A stretch of DNA of 64,000 nt from Candidatus Lustribacter telmatis (GCA_003164045.1 PLRU01000059.1:6669-70668); one strand, 5' to 3'; counted from the first letter of the stretch, positions 8,885-18,203 are shown. A program made the numbers and translations. Notes: generated from the sequence alone by a model not told the origin.

Positions 8885-9549
8885 GCAAACCGGTTCGTGA
8901 AGAGGGCCCATTTACTCGTCGCTCAACCAGCGAACGTGTCGGACAGCTCATTCGGGAGCGCCTTGCAACCGGGGCACTTCGGCCGGGCGATCGCGTCGTC
9001 GAAGTTGATATCGCGCGAATGCTGGGCGTGAGTCGCAGTCCGGTGCGGGAGGCGCTGAGCCGGCTTGAGTTTGAGGGCGTGCTCGTGAGCGAACCGAATC
9101 GCGGTCGCTATGTGGCTCCGTTGGCCTCGGAACGCCTTCAACAACTCGTCGACTTTCGGCTCGCGCTTGAAGAACTCGCGGTTCGGAGTTTCGCGCGCTA
9201 CGCCGGCGAGGGCGATTTTCTGCAACTCCTTGCCGCCGTGCGGACGCTTCGTGCGACTGCGACATCAGAACTCAACAGCGCGATCCAGGCCGATCTTACC
9301 TTTCACCGGCTCATCGTTGCGCTGGCGAGAAATCGACCGCTGCAGTCGGCATACGCGGCGTTACTGAGTGAATTCCAACTATCGATACGCCTTACGACTC
9401 AGCACTATAGTTCGGTGGAGGAACTCGCGCTCGAGCACGAACGGCTGATCGAGGCGCTCCGCGAGCGACGCACGGATGACGCGGTCGCGCTAATGCGAAG
9501 CCACATTCTCCACGGACACGATCAGTTGCTTGCCGAGCTCGGCGGTTAA
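8881..9549 (+). CDS. GntR-family transcriptional regulator, FCD type
   Basis: The 222-residue protein has an N-terminal winged helix (RVGQLIRERLATGALRPGD, then MLGVSRSPVREALSRLE as recognition helix) and a C-terminal all-helical FCD ligand-binding domain (FHRLIVALARN, HERLIEALRER) that usually binds a carboxylate via a metal. The GTG start overlaps the previous stop (GTGA), yet its position at the edge of the nucleobase cluster makes it the likely regulator of that cluster. Its stop codon overlaps that of the convergent dioxygenase gene. Confidence 0.88.
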   Translation: MSKPVREEGPFTRRSTSERVGQLIRERLATGALRPGDRVVEVDIARMLGVSRSPVREALSRLEFEGVLVSEPNRGRYVAPLASERLQQLVDFRLALEELAVRSFARYAGEGDFLQLLAAVRTLRATATSELNSAIQADLTFHRLIVALARNRPLQSAYAALLSEFQLSIRLTTQHYSSVEELALEHERLIEALRERRTDDAVALMRSHILHGHDQLLAELGG

Positions 9550-10517
9550 GATTTCTCAATCAAGGTACGATCGAGGCGAGCCGAGAGGTGCTCGCCTGCG
9601 ATGACGGGTGCGAAGAGTGGTTCGTTGCTGTTTTGCGCCGAGGGAAGACAGGTGACCTCGGTTTCGCTGTTCGGTTCGCAGAAGAACGCGATCGAATATC
9701 GCGAGCGCTGCGCGCGCGCTCCGCTCGGGACATCGACGCGATGAGGGGTCGAACGGAAATCACAATTCGTCCATTGCTGCATCAGGTCACCGATGTTGAT
9801 CAGCACAGTGCCTGGAATCCACGGCGCGGTTAACCAACGTCCACCGGCCGAAAGAACTTCGAGCCCGGCGGTTGGATCCTGGAAAAGCAGGGTCAGCGTT
9901 CCGAAATCCGTATGCGATCCAACTCGCATTTGACCCGCTAACACGGCGTCGGATACTGGTGGATAATGTAGAAGCCGCAAGATGTTGTTCTGGCCGTGGC
10001 GTTCGACGAAATACGACTCCGGCAGCCGGAAGTTTATCGCAAATGTGCGGAGCACGTCGTTTGCAACGGCCGCACAGCGGGCATGGAACGTGGCGAAGTC
10101 GTCTACTAGAGCCTGTACGGCCGGTGCAAATGTCGGTTCGTCGCTGCGCGCGGACGCAAAGGCGGCTCGGTAGTAACCGTCGCCGCGGAAAAGATCGAAG
10201 GCTTCCTTGATGTCGCTTGGCGTTGACGAGTCTTCGTGCTCGCGACCCCGCGGAACGTATCCGCAGCGGAGGTCGGCGTTTGCGCGGCGCGCGCGTACCA
10301 ACGGCTTCTTCGCCGCGGCGGGAAGATCGAAGAACGTGGCCATACTTGCCAAGAGGTGTTCGACGTCGGCTTGCTTGATTTCGATGCCGCGCAAATAGAC
10401 GAAACCCAGCGTTCGAGCGATGGCACAGATGCGCGCCGAGACCGCGACACGGCTCGTCTCATTCCCGTGAGTGAACGCCGCAAAATCGACAATTGGGATA
10501 TCCGATTGGACGTTCAT
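9546..10517 (-). CDS. 2-oxoglutarate/Fe(II) dioxygenase, thymine 7-hydroxylase-like (paralogue A)
   Basis: This is a 323-residue IPNS-family oxygenase. The iron triad is visible as HTD in VGSHTDFGTLTLLFQD and the distal His in STPHRV. The Arg that binds 2-oxoglutarate is in RYSIAFF. The stretches GYVPRGREHED, DIKEAFD and RLLHYPPV parallel, from memory, those of fungal thymine 7-hydroxylase, which oxidises the thymine methyl group stepwise. It is a close paralogue of the gene at 15949 in this cluster. It is transcribed away from the TonB receptor and convergent with gntR. The substrate is inferred from context, not proven. Confidence 0.85.
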   Translation of the reverse strand: MNVQSDIPIVDFAAFTHGNETSRVAVSARICAIARTLGFVYLRGIEIKQADVEHLLASMATFFDLPAAAKKPLVRARRANADLRCGYVPRGREHEDSSTPSDIKEAFDLFRGDGYYRAAFASARSDEPTFAPAVQALVDDFATFHARCAAVANDVLRTFAINFRLPESYFVERHGQNNILRLLHYPPVSDAVLAGQMRVGSHTDFGTLTLLFQDPTAGLEVLSAGGRWLTAPWIPGTVLINIGDLMQQWTNCDFRSTPHRVDVPSGARAQRSRYSIAFFCEPNSETEVTCLPSAQNSNEPLFAPVIAGEHLSARLDRTLIEKS

Positions 10518-10821
10518 GAGGATCCGGCCATCGGTCTACGTACGTGGCGCAGTCACGCCGTTCCCTCAAGAAATGCTGGACAAATGTCCACTACTCGCGT
10601 TACGCGCCGCCCGTTTTATCCAACGCGACGCATCGCGCGGCGCGCGACTTCGGGAATGTACTGATTTCGAACAAGTGCGGTAAATCTGCTGGTCGACCGT
10701 ACTTCCAAATGGCTAATGCGCCGGCAGACGGCGCGCCTTAACGTAGCAAGCACGGGTTGCTTGGCGTGCCACTCGCATGTGGCTTTTGGAGTTGTGCGTG
10801 TATTCGAACTGGCTTTCAGCC
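10518..10821. other. divergent regulatory region between dioxygenase A and the TonB receptor
   Basis: About 300 bp separate the divergent starts. I see no credible gene in it; the short ORFs in the track are shadows. It holds a 14-bp palindrome (annotated separately) and a small hairpin AGCAA...TTGCT around 10743-10760. I could not pick a convincing -35/-10 pair in either direction, but promoters for both the minus-strand dioxygenase and the plus-strand operon must lie here. Confidence 0.5.
10577..10590. promoter_or_regulatory. candidate operator palindrome TGGACA-aa-TGTCCA
   Basis: A perfect 6-2-6 inverted repeat sits 60 bp from the minus-strand dioxygenase start, in the divergent region that controls the cluster. 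The core GGACAA recurs twice in the other regulatory region of the cluster (19218 and 19260). It is a reasonable candidate site for the GntR regulator, but this is inference from position and symmetry only. Confidence 0.4.
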
Positions 10822-13602
10822 ATGCGAAATGGTTGTGGTGTGTTTGCTATTGGTCTCGGCTTGTATCTAGCCATGAGTAGTGCGCCGGTAGGTGCGGCGG
10901 AGGCTGGCGCGCCGGGCGACGGTGCAGCGACGTTGAGCGGCATCGTTCGCACGCAGGCAGGGGGAGTGGTCTCCGACGCTCGGGTCGATGCGAGCGGTCC
11001 GGTTCACGGCGCTGCGACGACCGATGGAGCCGGTGCATTTACGCTAACGCTCGCGCCGGGACTCTATCGTGTGGTTGTGTCCAAACCCGGATATCTGCCG
11101 GCAACATTGCGAGACGTTACGCTGGCCGCGGGCCAATCACAGGCGGTCTCGATCGCACTCGCGCAACCCGATCTGAGCTCGCTTCGGACGATCGGTCGGG
11201 TATCGGCGACCGGCCAGGCCGGTTCCTCGATCAACGTGGGTTCCGCGACCACGTCGTTTCTCGGCGCGCAGGCGTTCGCTTCGCTCGCAAATCCCCAAAT
11301 CAACGATGTCTTGCAGCACGTGCCGGACGTCAATATCGAACGTATGGGCAGCCAACCCGACACGGCAATTATCGTCGGGGGCGCTCAGCCGTATGAGACG
11401 CAATCCCTCATTGACGGCCATCCCGTTGCGCTCGGGCAATATGGCGTCTGGCTCAGTCAATATTTCCCGTCGTTCCTTGTCGGCGGCGCCGAGGTGCAGT
11501 CGGGGCCCGGGAACACGACGCCGTTTGCAAACATCGCCGTCGGCGGCACGGTCAATCTCCTCACACCGGCATTTACCAAACGGCAAACCGGCGAGTTGGT
11601 GGTCGGCACGGATAACTATGGCTCGCAGTACTCGAGCCTTTTGACGACCGGCTCGGTGGGCCGTGCGTCCTACGTCTTTGGCCTCGGTTACGGCAGCAAC
11701 AACGGTCCGTATTTCCAGAGCAATCACTGTTCCGTTACGCCGGACAATCCGGCCAATACGAATACGGCGGCTTCCGTCGGCATCATCCAATTTTGCGGCG
11801 ACGCGAGCGGATCGCTTTTCGAGCGCGGCGAGCTGTTCAAGGTGAAATACGATTTTTCCGATGCCACGTCATTTGAGGCGGGGTTCGTTGGTGCTCAAGG
11901 CGGCTACATTCCGCAGGGCATCTCGTACGGGGTCTATCAGGGTGTGACTACCGTAGTCGAATGTCTCCCCTCGCAACCGTTGGAATGCACGAACCCGGCC
12001 AACGCCGGATTGGTCGGCAAGTCCATCCCATCGTATGTGTGGTACCCCGGTGTGGCCGTGTACAATATGCAGCCGATCTTCGACGCACAGTTTCGCACGA
12101 CCATCGGCAACAACACATTGCTGCTTCGACCGTACGCCTCGAACATTCAGCCTGATTATATTGCGGGCGTCGGCGAGGGAGGCTATGCTCAATTCTATTC
12201 GCCCGTCGGTACGGTGCCATCGATATCGCCCGGCACGCCGATCCCCAACGGCGGAAATAGTCTGCCCGGCGGCGGGAATGCCTTCGAGCAGTTATGCACC
12301 GTCGGCTTCAACCCATACGGCTACCACCAGGTCAATAGTCCCATCAATACGATCGTCGTTACGAACGGGCAAGAAGAATGCTTTCAGGTGCCGTTCGTCC
12401 AGTACGAAATCGACAAGCTCTACGGGGGAACGGCGTCGTTCATTCATCCGATGGGCGACGGGTATCTCAACTTCACGTACGACACGCACGCGACCGACAC
12501 GTTCGCGTATTACAGCTCTCCGGCAAACATTGCGGTACCCGACACGACCGAACGCTATACGACGTTCTCGTTGACCGGCGAGGTCGCCGCGACGCGGAAT
12601 CTCTCGTTGAGCGCCGGCTTGTACAACACGATATGGAAACTGCTTGGGTCGCAAGCCGTGATCGACCAAACGACGCAACAGGCCTATTTGGTCGGCATTA
12701 CACGAACCCTGGCGCGCTTCGATCCGCATCTCGCGCTCGTGTTTCGCCCGGGCCGCAACGTGTCGTATCGGCTCTCGTACGGGACGTCGGAAACCTTCCC
12801 GTTTGCCGGACAGGTCAGCGGGCTGCCGTCGTATCAGCCGCCGGCCGCATCGTCGAACTATCAGGCATATCTGTTGCAGAAGAACCCGTACTTGAATCCC
12901 GAGCGCAGCGTCGCGTTCGACCTCGGCGCCGAAACACGGCTCCGTCGGGACATGACGGCCGGCCTCGATATCCAGGACACCACGATTCACGACGTCTTCG
13001 AACCGCTGACATTTGCTTCGGCTACTCCGAATACGACGGTCACGGAGCCCATCAACGTCGCGCAACTCCGTTTGCAATTGGCGACGCTGAAATTCGCGTA
13101 CGCGCCGCCCGTTGGGTTCGGGTTCAACCTCTCGGCCACGGCCGAACGGGCAATCGTCAACGGCATTCCGCCCTCTGTGTATGCGAATGGCCCGGCGCTG
13201 CCGGCCAATGCCGTTCAAATTTGCGGAAACGGCCAGGTGTATCCAGACAACCCGGTCTGCATTCCGTATCTCAAAGGGTACGGCCAGTTCAGCTATACCT
13301 GGCACAACGGGACGTTCGCGTCCCTCGGCGTCGACTACGAAGGCGTAAACAACAGTTACCTTCAGCCGCCGTTCGCACAGGTCGATGCCACCGTACGTAA
13401 GCCGATCACGCGATCGCTGGAGTTCCAAATCGCATTTCAGAACCTGCTCAATACGAATAACTTCTACAACCTGCCGTACTTCGGCCAGGGCGTGCCGTTG
13501 ATCGCCGGTTCGGGAAGTGGCTTAACCTCGGAACCGTCGACGTATGTCCCCGCGCCTCCACGTACCGTGCGAATTCAACTGCGTTACCATCTCGGACGCT
13601 GA
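10822..13602 (+). CDS. TonB-dependent outer-membrane receptor with N-terminal carboxypeptidase-regulatory-like domain
   Basis: This is the first gene of the five-gene operon and encodes about 926 residues. I chose the ATG at 10822 because it begins a good signal peptide (MRNGCGVFAIGLGLYLAMSS); the track start is 15 codons upstream. After the signal comes an Ig-like regulatory domain (SGIVRTQAGGVVSDARV), then a plug domain (PDVNIERMGSQPDTAIIVGG, VGGTVNLLTPAF), then a long beta-barrel ending in TVRIQLRYHLGR. Such receptors import scarce substrates across the outer membrane using TonB energy. Being tightly followed by permease, deaminase and dioxygenase genes, it probably takes up the same nucleobase-like compound. 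Confidence 0.85.
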   Translation: MRNGCGVFAIGLGLYLAMSSAPVGAAEAGAPGDGAATLSGIVRTQAGGVVSDARVDASGPVHGAATTDGAGAFTLTLAPGLYRVVVSKPGYLPATLRDVTLAAGQSQAVSIALAQPDLSSLRTIGRVSATGQAGSSINVGSATTSFLGAQAFASLANPQINDVLQHVPDVNIERMGSQPDTAIIVGGAQPYETQSLIDGHPVALGQYGVWLSQYFPSFLVGGAEVQSGPGNTTPFANIAVGGTVNLLTPAFTKRQTGELVVGTDNYGSQYSSLLTTGSVGRASYVFGLGYGSNNGPYFQSNHCSVTPDNPANTNTAASVGIIQFCGDASGSLFERGELFKVKYDFSDATSFEAGFVGAQGGYIPQGISYGVYQGVTTVVECLPSQPLECTNPANAGLVGKSIPSYVWYPGVAVYNMQPIFDAQFRTTIGNNTLLLRPYASNIQPDYIAGVGEGGYAQFYSPVGTVPSISPGTPIPNGGNSLPGGGNAFEQLCTVGFNPYGYHQVNSPINTIVVTNGQEECFQVPFVQYEIDKLYGGTASFIHPMGDGYLNFTYDTHATDTFAYYSSPANIAVPDTTERYTTFSLTGEVAATRNLSLSAGLYNTIWKLLGSQAVIDQTTQQAYLVGITRTLARFDPHLALVFRPGRNVSYRLSYGTSETFPFAGQVSGLPSYQPPAASSNYQAYLLQKNPYLNPERSVAFDLGAETRLRRDMTAGLDIQDTTIHDVFEPLTFASATPNTTVTEPINVAQLRLQLATLKFAYAPPVGFGFNLSATAERAIVNGIPPSVYANGPALPANAVQICGNGQVYPDNPVCIPYLKGYGQFSYTWHNGTFASLGVDYEGVNNSYLQPPFAQVDATVRKPITRSLEFQIAFQNLLNTNNFYNLPYFGQGVPLIAGSGSGLTSEPSTYVPAPPRTVRIQLRYHLGR

Positions 13603-13614
13603 GGGACGACCATC

Positions 13615-14595
13615 GTGCAGTCACACAGGTCTGAGATCCCGGTCATCGATCTCTCGCCGGCCCGGTGCGGATCGGCCGAGCTCGCGTCGCTCGCGCGTGA
13701 AATAGGAGCAGCCGCGCGGCAGATCGGGTTTTTCACGGTCGTCAATCATGGCATCCCGCCGGGCCTCTGCGCTGACGTGCTCCGCGTGTCCCGTGCGTTT
13801 TTCGCCTTGCCCGAAGCGGCGAAGGAGCGCATCTCATTCGAACACTCCCCGCAATTCTATGGTTTTTCACCGATGGGCGCCGAGCAGCTCCATCCCGACC
13901 GTCCGGGCGATCTCAAAGAATCCTATAACATGGGTCGCGACCTCGCACCCGACGATCCCGATGTGATTGCGGGTAAGCCATTCCATGGACTAAATCTTTG
14001 GCCCGATGCCGCGGAGTTCCGCGAAACGTTGCTGACGTACTTTACTGCTGCGCACGCCCTTTGCGTCGCGCTGCACCGCGCGGTTGCGATCGATCTTGGC
14101 GTCGAACCTAATTTCTTCGACGCGAAACTCGATCGCACGCTGGGCGTGCTGCGTCTGCTGCATTACCCGCCGCATCGGGGCCATTTCGATGACGTTCTTT
14201 ATGGAGCTGCGCCGCACACGGACTACGGCAACATCACACTGCTCATGCAAGACGACGCCGGCGGACTTGAAGTCCAATCGCGCGACGGTCACTGGGTCGC
14301 CGTTCCGCCGGTTACCGGCGCGCTCGTATGCAATATCGGCGATGCTTTGATGCGCTGGAGCAACGACACCTATATCTCGACCCCGCATCGTGTGGTAAAT
14401 AGATCCGGTCGCGAGCGTTACTCGGTGGCGTTCTTTGGAGATCCGAACGGTGACGCCACGATCGAGTGCCTGCCGCAATGCAGCTCGGTCGAGCGCCCGC
14501 CGAAGTATGCACCGATCGACTATGCCGACTACCTCGCGCGCAGATTGGCAGAAACCTACCAGAGGCCACTCGCGACCGGCGTCGAGACGGTGTAA
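13615..14595 (+). CDS. 2-oxoglutarate/Fe(II) dioxygenase (paralogue B)
   Basis: This 326-residue IPNS-family oxygenase starts at GTG 13615 with GAGGGA upstream, 12 bp after the receptor gene. Iron ligands are HTD in APHTDYGNITLL and His in STPHRV; the 2-oxoglutarate Arg is in RYSVAFF. It shares IGFFTVVNHGIP, LRLLHYPPH, CNIGDALMRWSNDTY with the gene at 18194, forming a second subfamily distinct from paralogues A and C. The RWSNDT segment also resembles fungal thymine 7-hydroxylase. It lies between receptor and permease, so a role in oxidising the imported substrate is likely. Confidence 0.85.
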   Translation: MQSHRSEIPVIDLSPARCGSAELASLAREIGAAARQIGFFTVVNHGIPPGLCADVLRVSRAFFALPEAAKERISFEHSPQFYGFSPMGAEQLHPDRPGDLKESYNMGRDLAPDDPDVIAGKPFHGLNLWPDAAEFRETLLTYFTAAHALCVALHRAVAIDLGVEPNFFDAKLDRTLGVLRLLHYPPHRGHFDDVLYGAAPHTDYGNITLLMQDDAGGLEVQSRDGHWVAVPPVTGALVCNIGDALMRWSNDTYISTPHRVVNRSGRERYSVAFFGDPNGDATIECLPQCSSVERPPKYAPIDYADYLARRLAETYQRPLATGVETV

Positions 14596-14602
14596 GGTGC
14601 CG

Positions 14603-15952
14603 ATGAAATTACGGGTTGAGGAGAGCGGAGCGTCCGTAGTCGCGCAGGGTGTCAGCGCAGAGCATCAGTCGATGCCGCTCGAGCATGTGTTCTGGAGCCA
14701 CTTCTCGCGGAACCTCGGCTCATCGGGTTGGGTGATCGGCGTCCTTGCCGCAGCGCTGGGTTTGGGCTTCTGGTGGGGGCTGGCAGCGATCCTAGTCGGA
14801 AATGTCCTGGGCTCGATCCCCGTTGCGTTCTGCGCGGTGATGGGTCCGAAGACCGGCCTGACGCAGATGGAGGACTCTCGCTTCGCGTTCGGCCAAGCGG
14901 GCACGCGGCTTCCGTCATTGATCAACTGGTTGTGTTGCGTGGGTTGGGACGCCGTCAACAACGTTCCATCGACCATTGCCTTAGTCGCGCTCGTCGCGAT
15001 GAGCGGATTCTCCGCGCCATTCTGGGCTGCGCTTGCGTTCTTAGCGACGCTCCAACTGATCGCTAGTATGTACGGACACGACGTCGTGCAACTGCTGCAG
15101 AAGTATTTGGGATATGCGCTCTTGGTGATTTTCGGAATCGTCGGGGCAATGGCCGTCGCGAAGGGCGGCAGCATATCGCCTCCGGCGCAGCCGGCAACAC
15201 TCGCGACTTTTCTACTCGCCGTCTCGCTGATCGCGAGCTACAACCTCGGCTGGGCGCCGTATGCCGCCGATTACACGCGATACCTACCGAAGGCGACGCC
15301 ATCGCACAAGATCTTCGGCTTGAGTTTCCTTGGGATGATCGTTTCGGGCATCGCGATCGAACTGTGCGGCTTTCTCACCGCCAGCAAGATTCCCGACACG
15401 TCTCCAACCGCACTCATCAAGAGTATCACCGACCTCACCGGCGGCTTTGCCCCGCTCGGCCTCTTCGCACTCGCGATCTCGTCCGTTGCCGTAAATTCGC
15501 AGAACGACAATACTGCCGCCTATAGTCTTATCTCGGCGGGCGTGAAGCTACCGCGGTGGGTTTCCGCCATCGTCACGGCCGGTCTCGGCTTTCTGCTTGC
15601 GGTCGTCGGCGCCGGACAATTTGCGAGCCTTTACTCAAACTATCTCGTCGTGCTCGTTTACTGGATTTCACCGTGGGTCGGAATCGTTCTCGCAGACTGG
15701 TGGCTTCACCGTAGCGGCGACACGCCATATGCTCGTGGCTGGGGAGCGGGTGCCACGATCTTCGTCGTCGTCACGTTACTGACGATCCTGCTATTTTCGT
15801 CGACATCGGCGTACACGGGTCCAGTGGCAAAGATGTTGGGCGGCACCGACATCGGCTATTTGGTCGGATTCTTTGCTGCGGCTGGAGCCTATCTCGTTTG
15901 GCGAATGCCGCGCGCCGCTTCGGCGACGATGGCCTATAAGGAGCTTCTATGA
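14603..15952 (+). CDS. codB: NCS1-family nucleobase permease (CodB-like)
   Basis: This integral membrane protein of about 449 residues has roughly twelve hydrophobic segments. It carries NCS1 marks seen in E. coli CodB: GPKTGLTQMEDSRFAFG after the second helix, LPSLINWLCCVGW, and NSQNDNTAAYS in the middle. NCS1 carriers import cytosine, uracil, thymine-like bases, allantoin or hydantoins with a cation. The start is ATG 14603 with AAGG upstream (GTG 14597 is possible). The stop overlaps the next start as ATGA. Pairing with codA mirrors the enteric codBA operon, supporting a cytosine-type substrate. Confidence 0.82.
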   Translation: MKLRVEESGASVVAQGVSAEHQSMPLEHVFWSHFSRNLGSSGWVIGVLAAALGLGFWWGLAAILVGNVLGSIPVAFCAVMGPKTGLTQMEDSRFAFGQAGTRLPSLINWLCCVGWDAVNNVPSTIALVALVAMSGFSAPFWAALAFLATLQLIASMYGHDVVQLLQKYLGYALLVIFGIVGAMAVAKGGSISPPAQPATLATFLLAVSLIASYNLGWAPYAADYTRYLPKATPSHKIFGLSFLGMIVSGIAIELCGFLTASKIPDTSPTALIKSITDLTGGFAPLGLFALAISSVAVNSQNDNTAAYSLISAGVKLPRWVSAIVTAGLGFLLAVVGAGQFASLYSNYLVVLVYWISPWVGIVLADWWLHRSGDTPYARGWGAGATIFVVVTLLTILLFSSTSAYTGPVAKMLGGTDIGYLVGFFAAAGAYLVWRMPRAASATMAYKELL

Positions 15953-16917
15953 GTGTGGAATCCGAAATTCCCGTTATCGATTTCGCCGGCTTTAGCGCTA
16001 AGAGTTCGAGCCGGAAAAGCGAAATCGCGCTCCGGATTCGCGACGTGAGCGCAAAGCTGGGCTTCATTTACTTGTCTGGGACCGGGATCTCGCAAGAGTA
16101 CGTCGATCGCATGTTCGCGCAATCGAGCGCATTCTTCAATCTTCCGGAAGCGCAGAAGGACGCGCTGTTTGAGGCGCACCGCGTAAACGCCGACTTGGAG
16201 TGCGGTTACGTGCCGCGGGGCCGGGAGCATGAAGACGCGCAGGCGCCGAGCGATATCAAGGAAGCATTCGACATTTTTCAGCGAGAGGGGTACATTCGCG
16301 TGGCCTTTCCTCGCACCACGGACGATGCGAGCGTACCGGAAACGATCATGCCGTTCGTTGAAGCTTTCGGCTCATTTCACACGCTCTGCGCGAGCGTCGC
16401 AAACGACGTACTCCGGGCTTTCGCTATCGGTTTCGAACTGCCGGAAACGTACTTTGTGACCCGCCATGGCAAAAACAGCACGCTGCGGTTGCTGCACTAT
16501 CCGCCGGTTACGACCGCCGCGCTCGACGGTCAAATGCGTGTCGGCTCGCACACGGATTTTGGCACCATGACCTTGCTCTTTCAGGATCCGAGCGGCGGAC
16601 TCGAGGTCCTCTCCGCGGATGGGCGGTGGTTGCGCGCTCCCTCGATTCCCGGCACGGTCCTGATCAACATCGGCGATTTGATGCAACAATGGACCAATCT
16701 CGAATTTCGTTCGACGCAGCATCGCGTTGCGATTCCGACCGACGCAAGCATCGGGCGCTCGCGCTTCTCGATCGCCTTTTTCTGCGAACCAAACAACGAG
16801 ACCGAAGTCGCGTGCCTGCGGGGCGCGAACAACAGCGAACGGCCACTATTCGAACCGGTATTTGCCGGCGATTATCTGCGCGGCCGGCTCAACAGCACCC
16901 TCATCGCGCGAGCATAG
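15949..16917 (+). CDS. 2-oxoglutarate/Fe(II) dioxygenase, thymine 7-hydroxylase-like (paralogue C)
   Basis: This 322-residue enzyme is a close paralogue of the minus-strand gene at 9546. They share CGYVPRGREHED, SDIKEAFD, RLLHYPPV, MRVGSHTDFGT, GDLMQQWTN and FFCEPN. The iron triad is HTD plus His in STQHRV, with Arg in RFSIAFF. It is translationally coupled to codB (ATGA overlap) and ends 2 bp before codA, so it is the dioxygenase most directly tied to the deaminase. Oxidation of the 5-methyl group of thymine or 5-methylcytosine is the working hypothesis. Confidence 0.87.
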   Translation: MSVESEIPVIDFAGFSAKSSSRKSEIALRIRDVSAKLGFIYLSGTGISQEYVDRMFAQSSAFFNLPEAQKDALFEAHRVNADLECGYVPRGREHEDAQAPSDIKEAFDIFQREGYIRVAFPRTTDDASVPETIMPFVEAFGSFHTLCASVANDVLRAFAIGFELPETYFVTRHGKNSTLRLLHYPPVTTAALDGQMRVGSHTDFGTMTLLFQDPSGGLEVLSADGRWLRAPSIPGTVLINIGDLMQQWTNLEFRSTQHRVAIPTDASIGRSRFSIAFFCEPNNETEVACLRGANNSERPLFEPVFAGDYLRGRLNSTLIARA

Positions 16918-16919
16918 CG

Positions 16920-18203
16920 ATGCTCGACTTGGTCGTGCGCGGAGCGAACCTTCCAGATGGGCGCAACGGGTATGACATCGGCGTCATCGGCGGGAAGATC
17001 GTCGAGATCGCTCCGCAACTCGCGGCACCCGCGGCTCGCGAAATCGACGCGCGCGGTCGGCTAGTGACGCCTCCGTTCGTCGATAGCCACTTTCACATGG
17101 ATGCGACGCTCAGCGTCGGCCGGCCGCGTTTCAATGAATCAGGTACGTTGCTCGAAGGCATCGCGATCTGGGCCGAACAGAAGCCGCTTTTGACGGCGGA
17201 AGACGTTCGCGAACGGGCGCTGGAGCTCTGCCGCTGGGCGATAGCGCGCGGAAACCTCGCGATTCGCACGCACGTCGATATTTGCGATGACCGGCTACTG
17301 GCGGTCGATGCGTTGCTCGACGTCCGGGAAACGATGGCGCCGTACATCGATCTGCAACTCGTCGCATTTCCACAAGACGGATTTCTGCGCGATGCCAGCG
17401 CGCGCGTCAATTTGTTGCGAGCGCTCGACCGCGGCGTAGACGTCGTCGGCGGAATTCCCCACTTCGAGCGTACGATGGCGGACGGCGCGGCGTCGGTCCG
17501 CGAACTGTGCGAAATCGCCGCGAAGCGTGGATTGCTCGTAGACATGCACTGCGACGAGACCGATGACCCCCTTTCCCGGCACGTTGAGACGCTGGCGGCC
17601 GAAACGATGCGGCTTGGCCTTCACGGGCGCGTAACGGGATCTCACCTCACCTCGATGCATAGTATGGACAACTATTATGTTAGCAAGCTGCTGCCGCTGA
17701 TGCTCGAGGCTGGTGTGCACGCCGTCGCCAACCCGCTGATCAACATCGTAATCCAAGGACGTCACGACACGTATCCGAAGCGTCGCGGGATGACACGCGT
17801 CAGCGAAATGGCGGCGATCGGTATCAACGTCTCATTCGGCCACGACTGCGTCATGGATCCATGGTACAGCTTGGGCTCTCACGATATGCTTGAGGTGGCC
17901 CACATGGCCGTGCACGTCGGCCAGTTGACCGGTCGCGAGGAGATGCGCGGAGCGTTTATGAGCGTGACTGCGAACGGAGCGCGCACGCTCGGTCTAGCCG
18001 GCTACGGGTTGGAAGTCGGAAAGAATGCCGATCTAGTCGTCTTGCAAGCGGCCGACCCGATCGAAGCGATTCGTTTGCGAGCCAACCGCCTATGTGTGAT
18101 TCGTCGCGGCAACGTCATCGCCGAGTCGCCCGCGGTTGAGTCGCAGATCTTTATCGGAGACCGCGCGCGGCGCGTGGACTTCGGCGCGGGCGCTCAGTCG
18201 TAG
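16920..18203 (+). CDS. codA: cytosine deaminase, CodA type, with the 5-position discriminating Asp replaced by Cys
   Basis: This is a 427-residue amidohydrolase starting at ATG 16920, two bases after the dioxygenase stop. It follows E. coli CodA through most of its length: DSHFHMDAT (metal His pair), GTLLEGIAIWAEQK, VAFPQDG (substrate Gln), DMHCDETDD (metal His and catalytic Glu), TGSHLTSMHS, QGRHDTYPKRRG and FGHDCVMDPWY. The metal Asp (D313) is present. The next residue, D314 in E. coli and known to limit activity on 5-substituted cytosines, is Cys here. CodA homologues lacking that Asp have been shown to deaminate 5-methylcytosine to thymine, so that is the predicted reaction. The last 10 bp overlap the convergent dioxygenase gene. 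Confidence 0.9.
   Translation: MLDLVVRGANLPDGRNGYDIGVIGGKIVEIAPQLAAPAAREIDARGRLVTPPFVDSHFHMDATLSVGRPRFNESGTLLEGIAIWAEQKPLLTAEDVRERALELCRWAIARGNLAIRTHVDICDDRLLAVDALLDVRETMAPYIDLQLVAFPQDGFLRDASARVNLLRALDRGVDVVGGIPHFERTMADGAASVRELCEIAAKRGLLVDMHCDETDDPLSRHVETLAAETMRLGLHGRVTGSHLTSMHSMDNYYVSKLLPLMLEAGVHAVANPLINIVIQGRHDTYPKRRGMTRVSEMAAIGINVSFGHDCVMDPWYSLGSHDMLEVAHMAVHVGQLTGREEMRGAFMSVTANGARTLGLAGYGLEVGKNADLVVLQAADPIEAIRLRANRLCVIRRGNVIAESPAVESQIFIGDRARRVDFGAGAQS

Noticed and set aside
12292-13428. Minus-strand ORF of 378 aa inside the TonB receptor
   Set aside because: Shadow ORF caused by high G+C content; the receptor frame has clear plug and barrel motifs.
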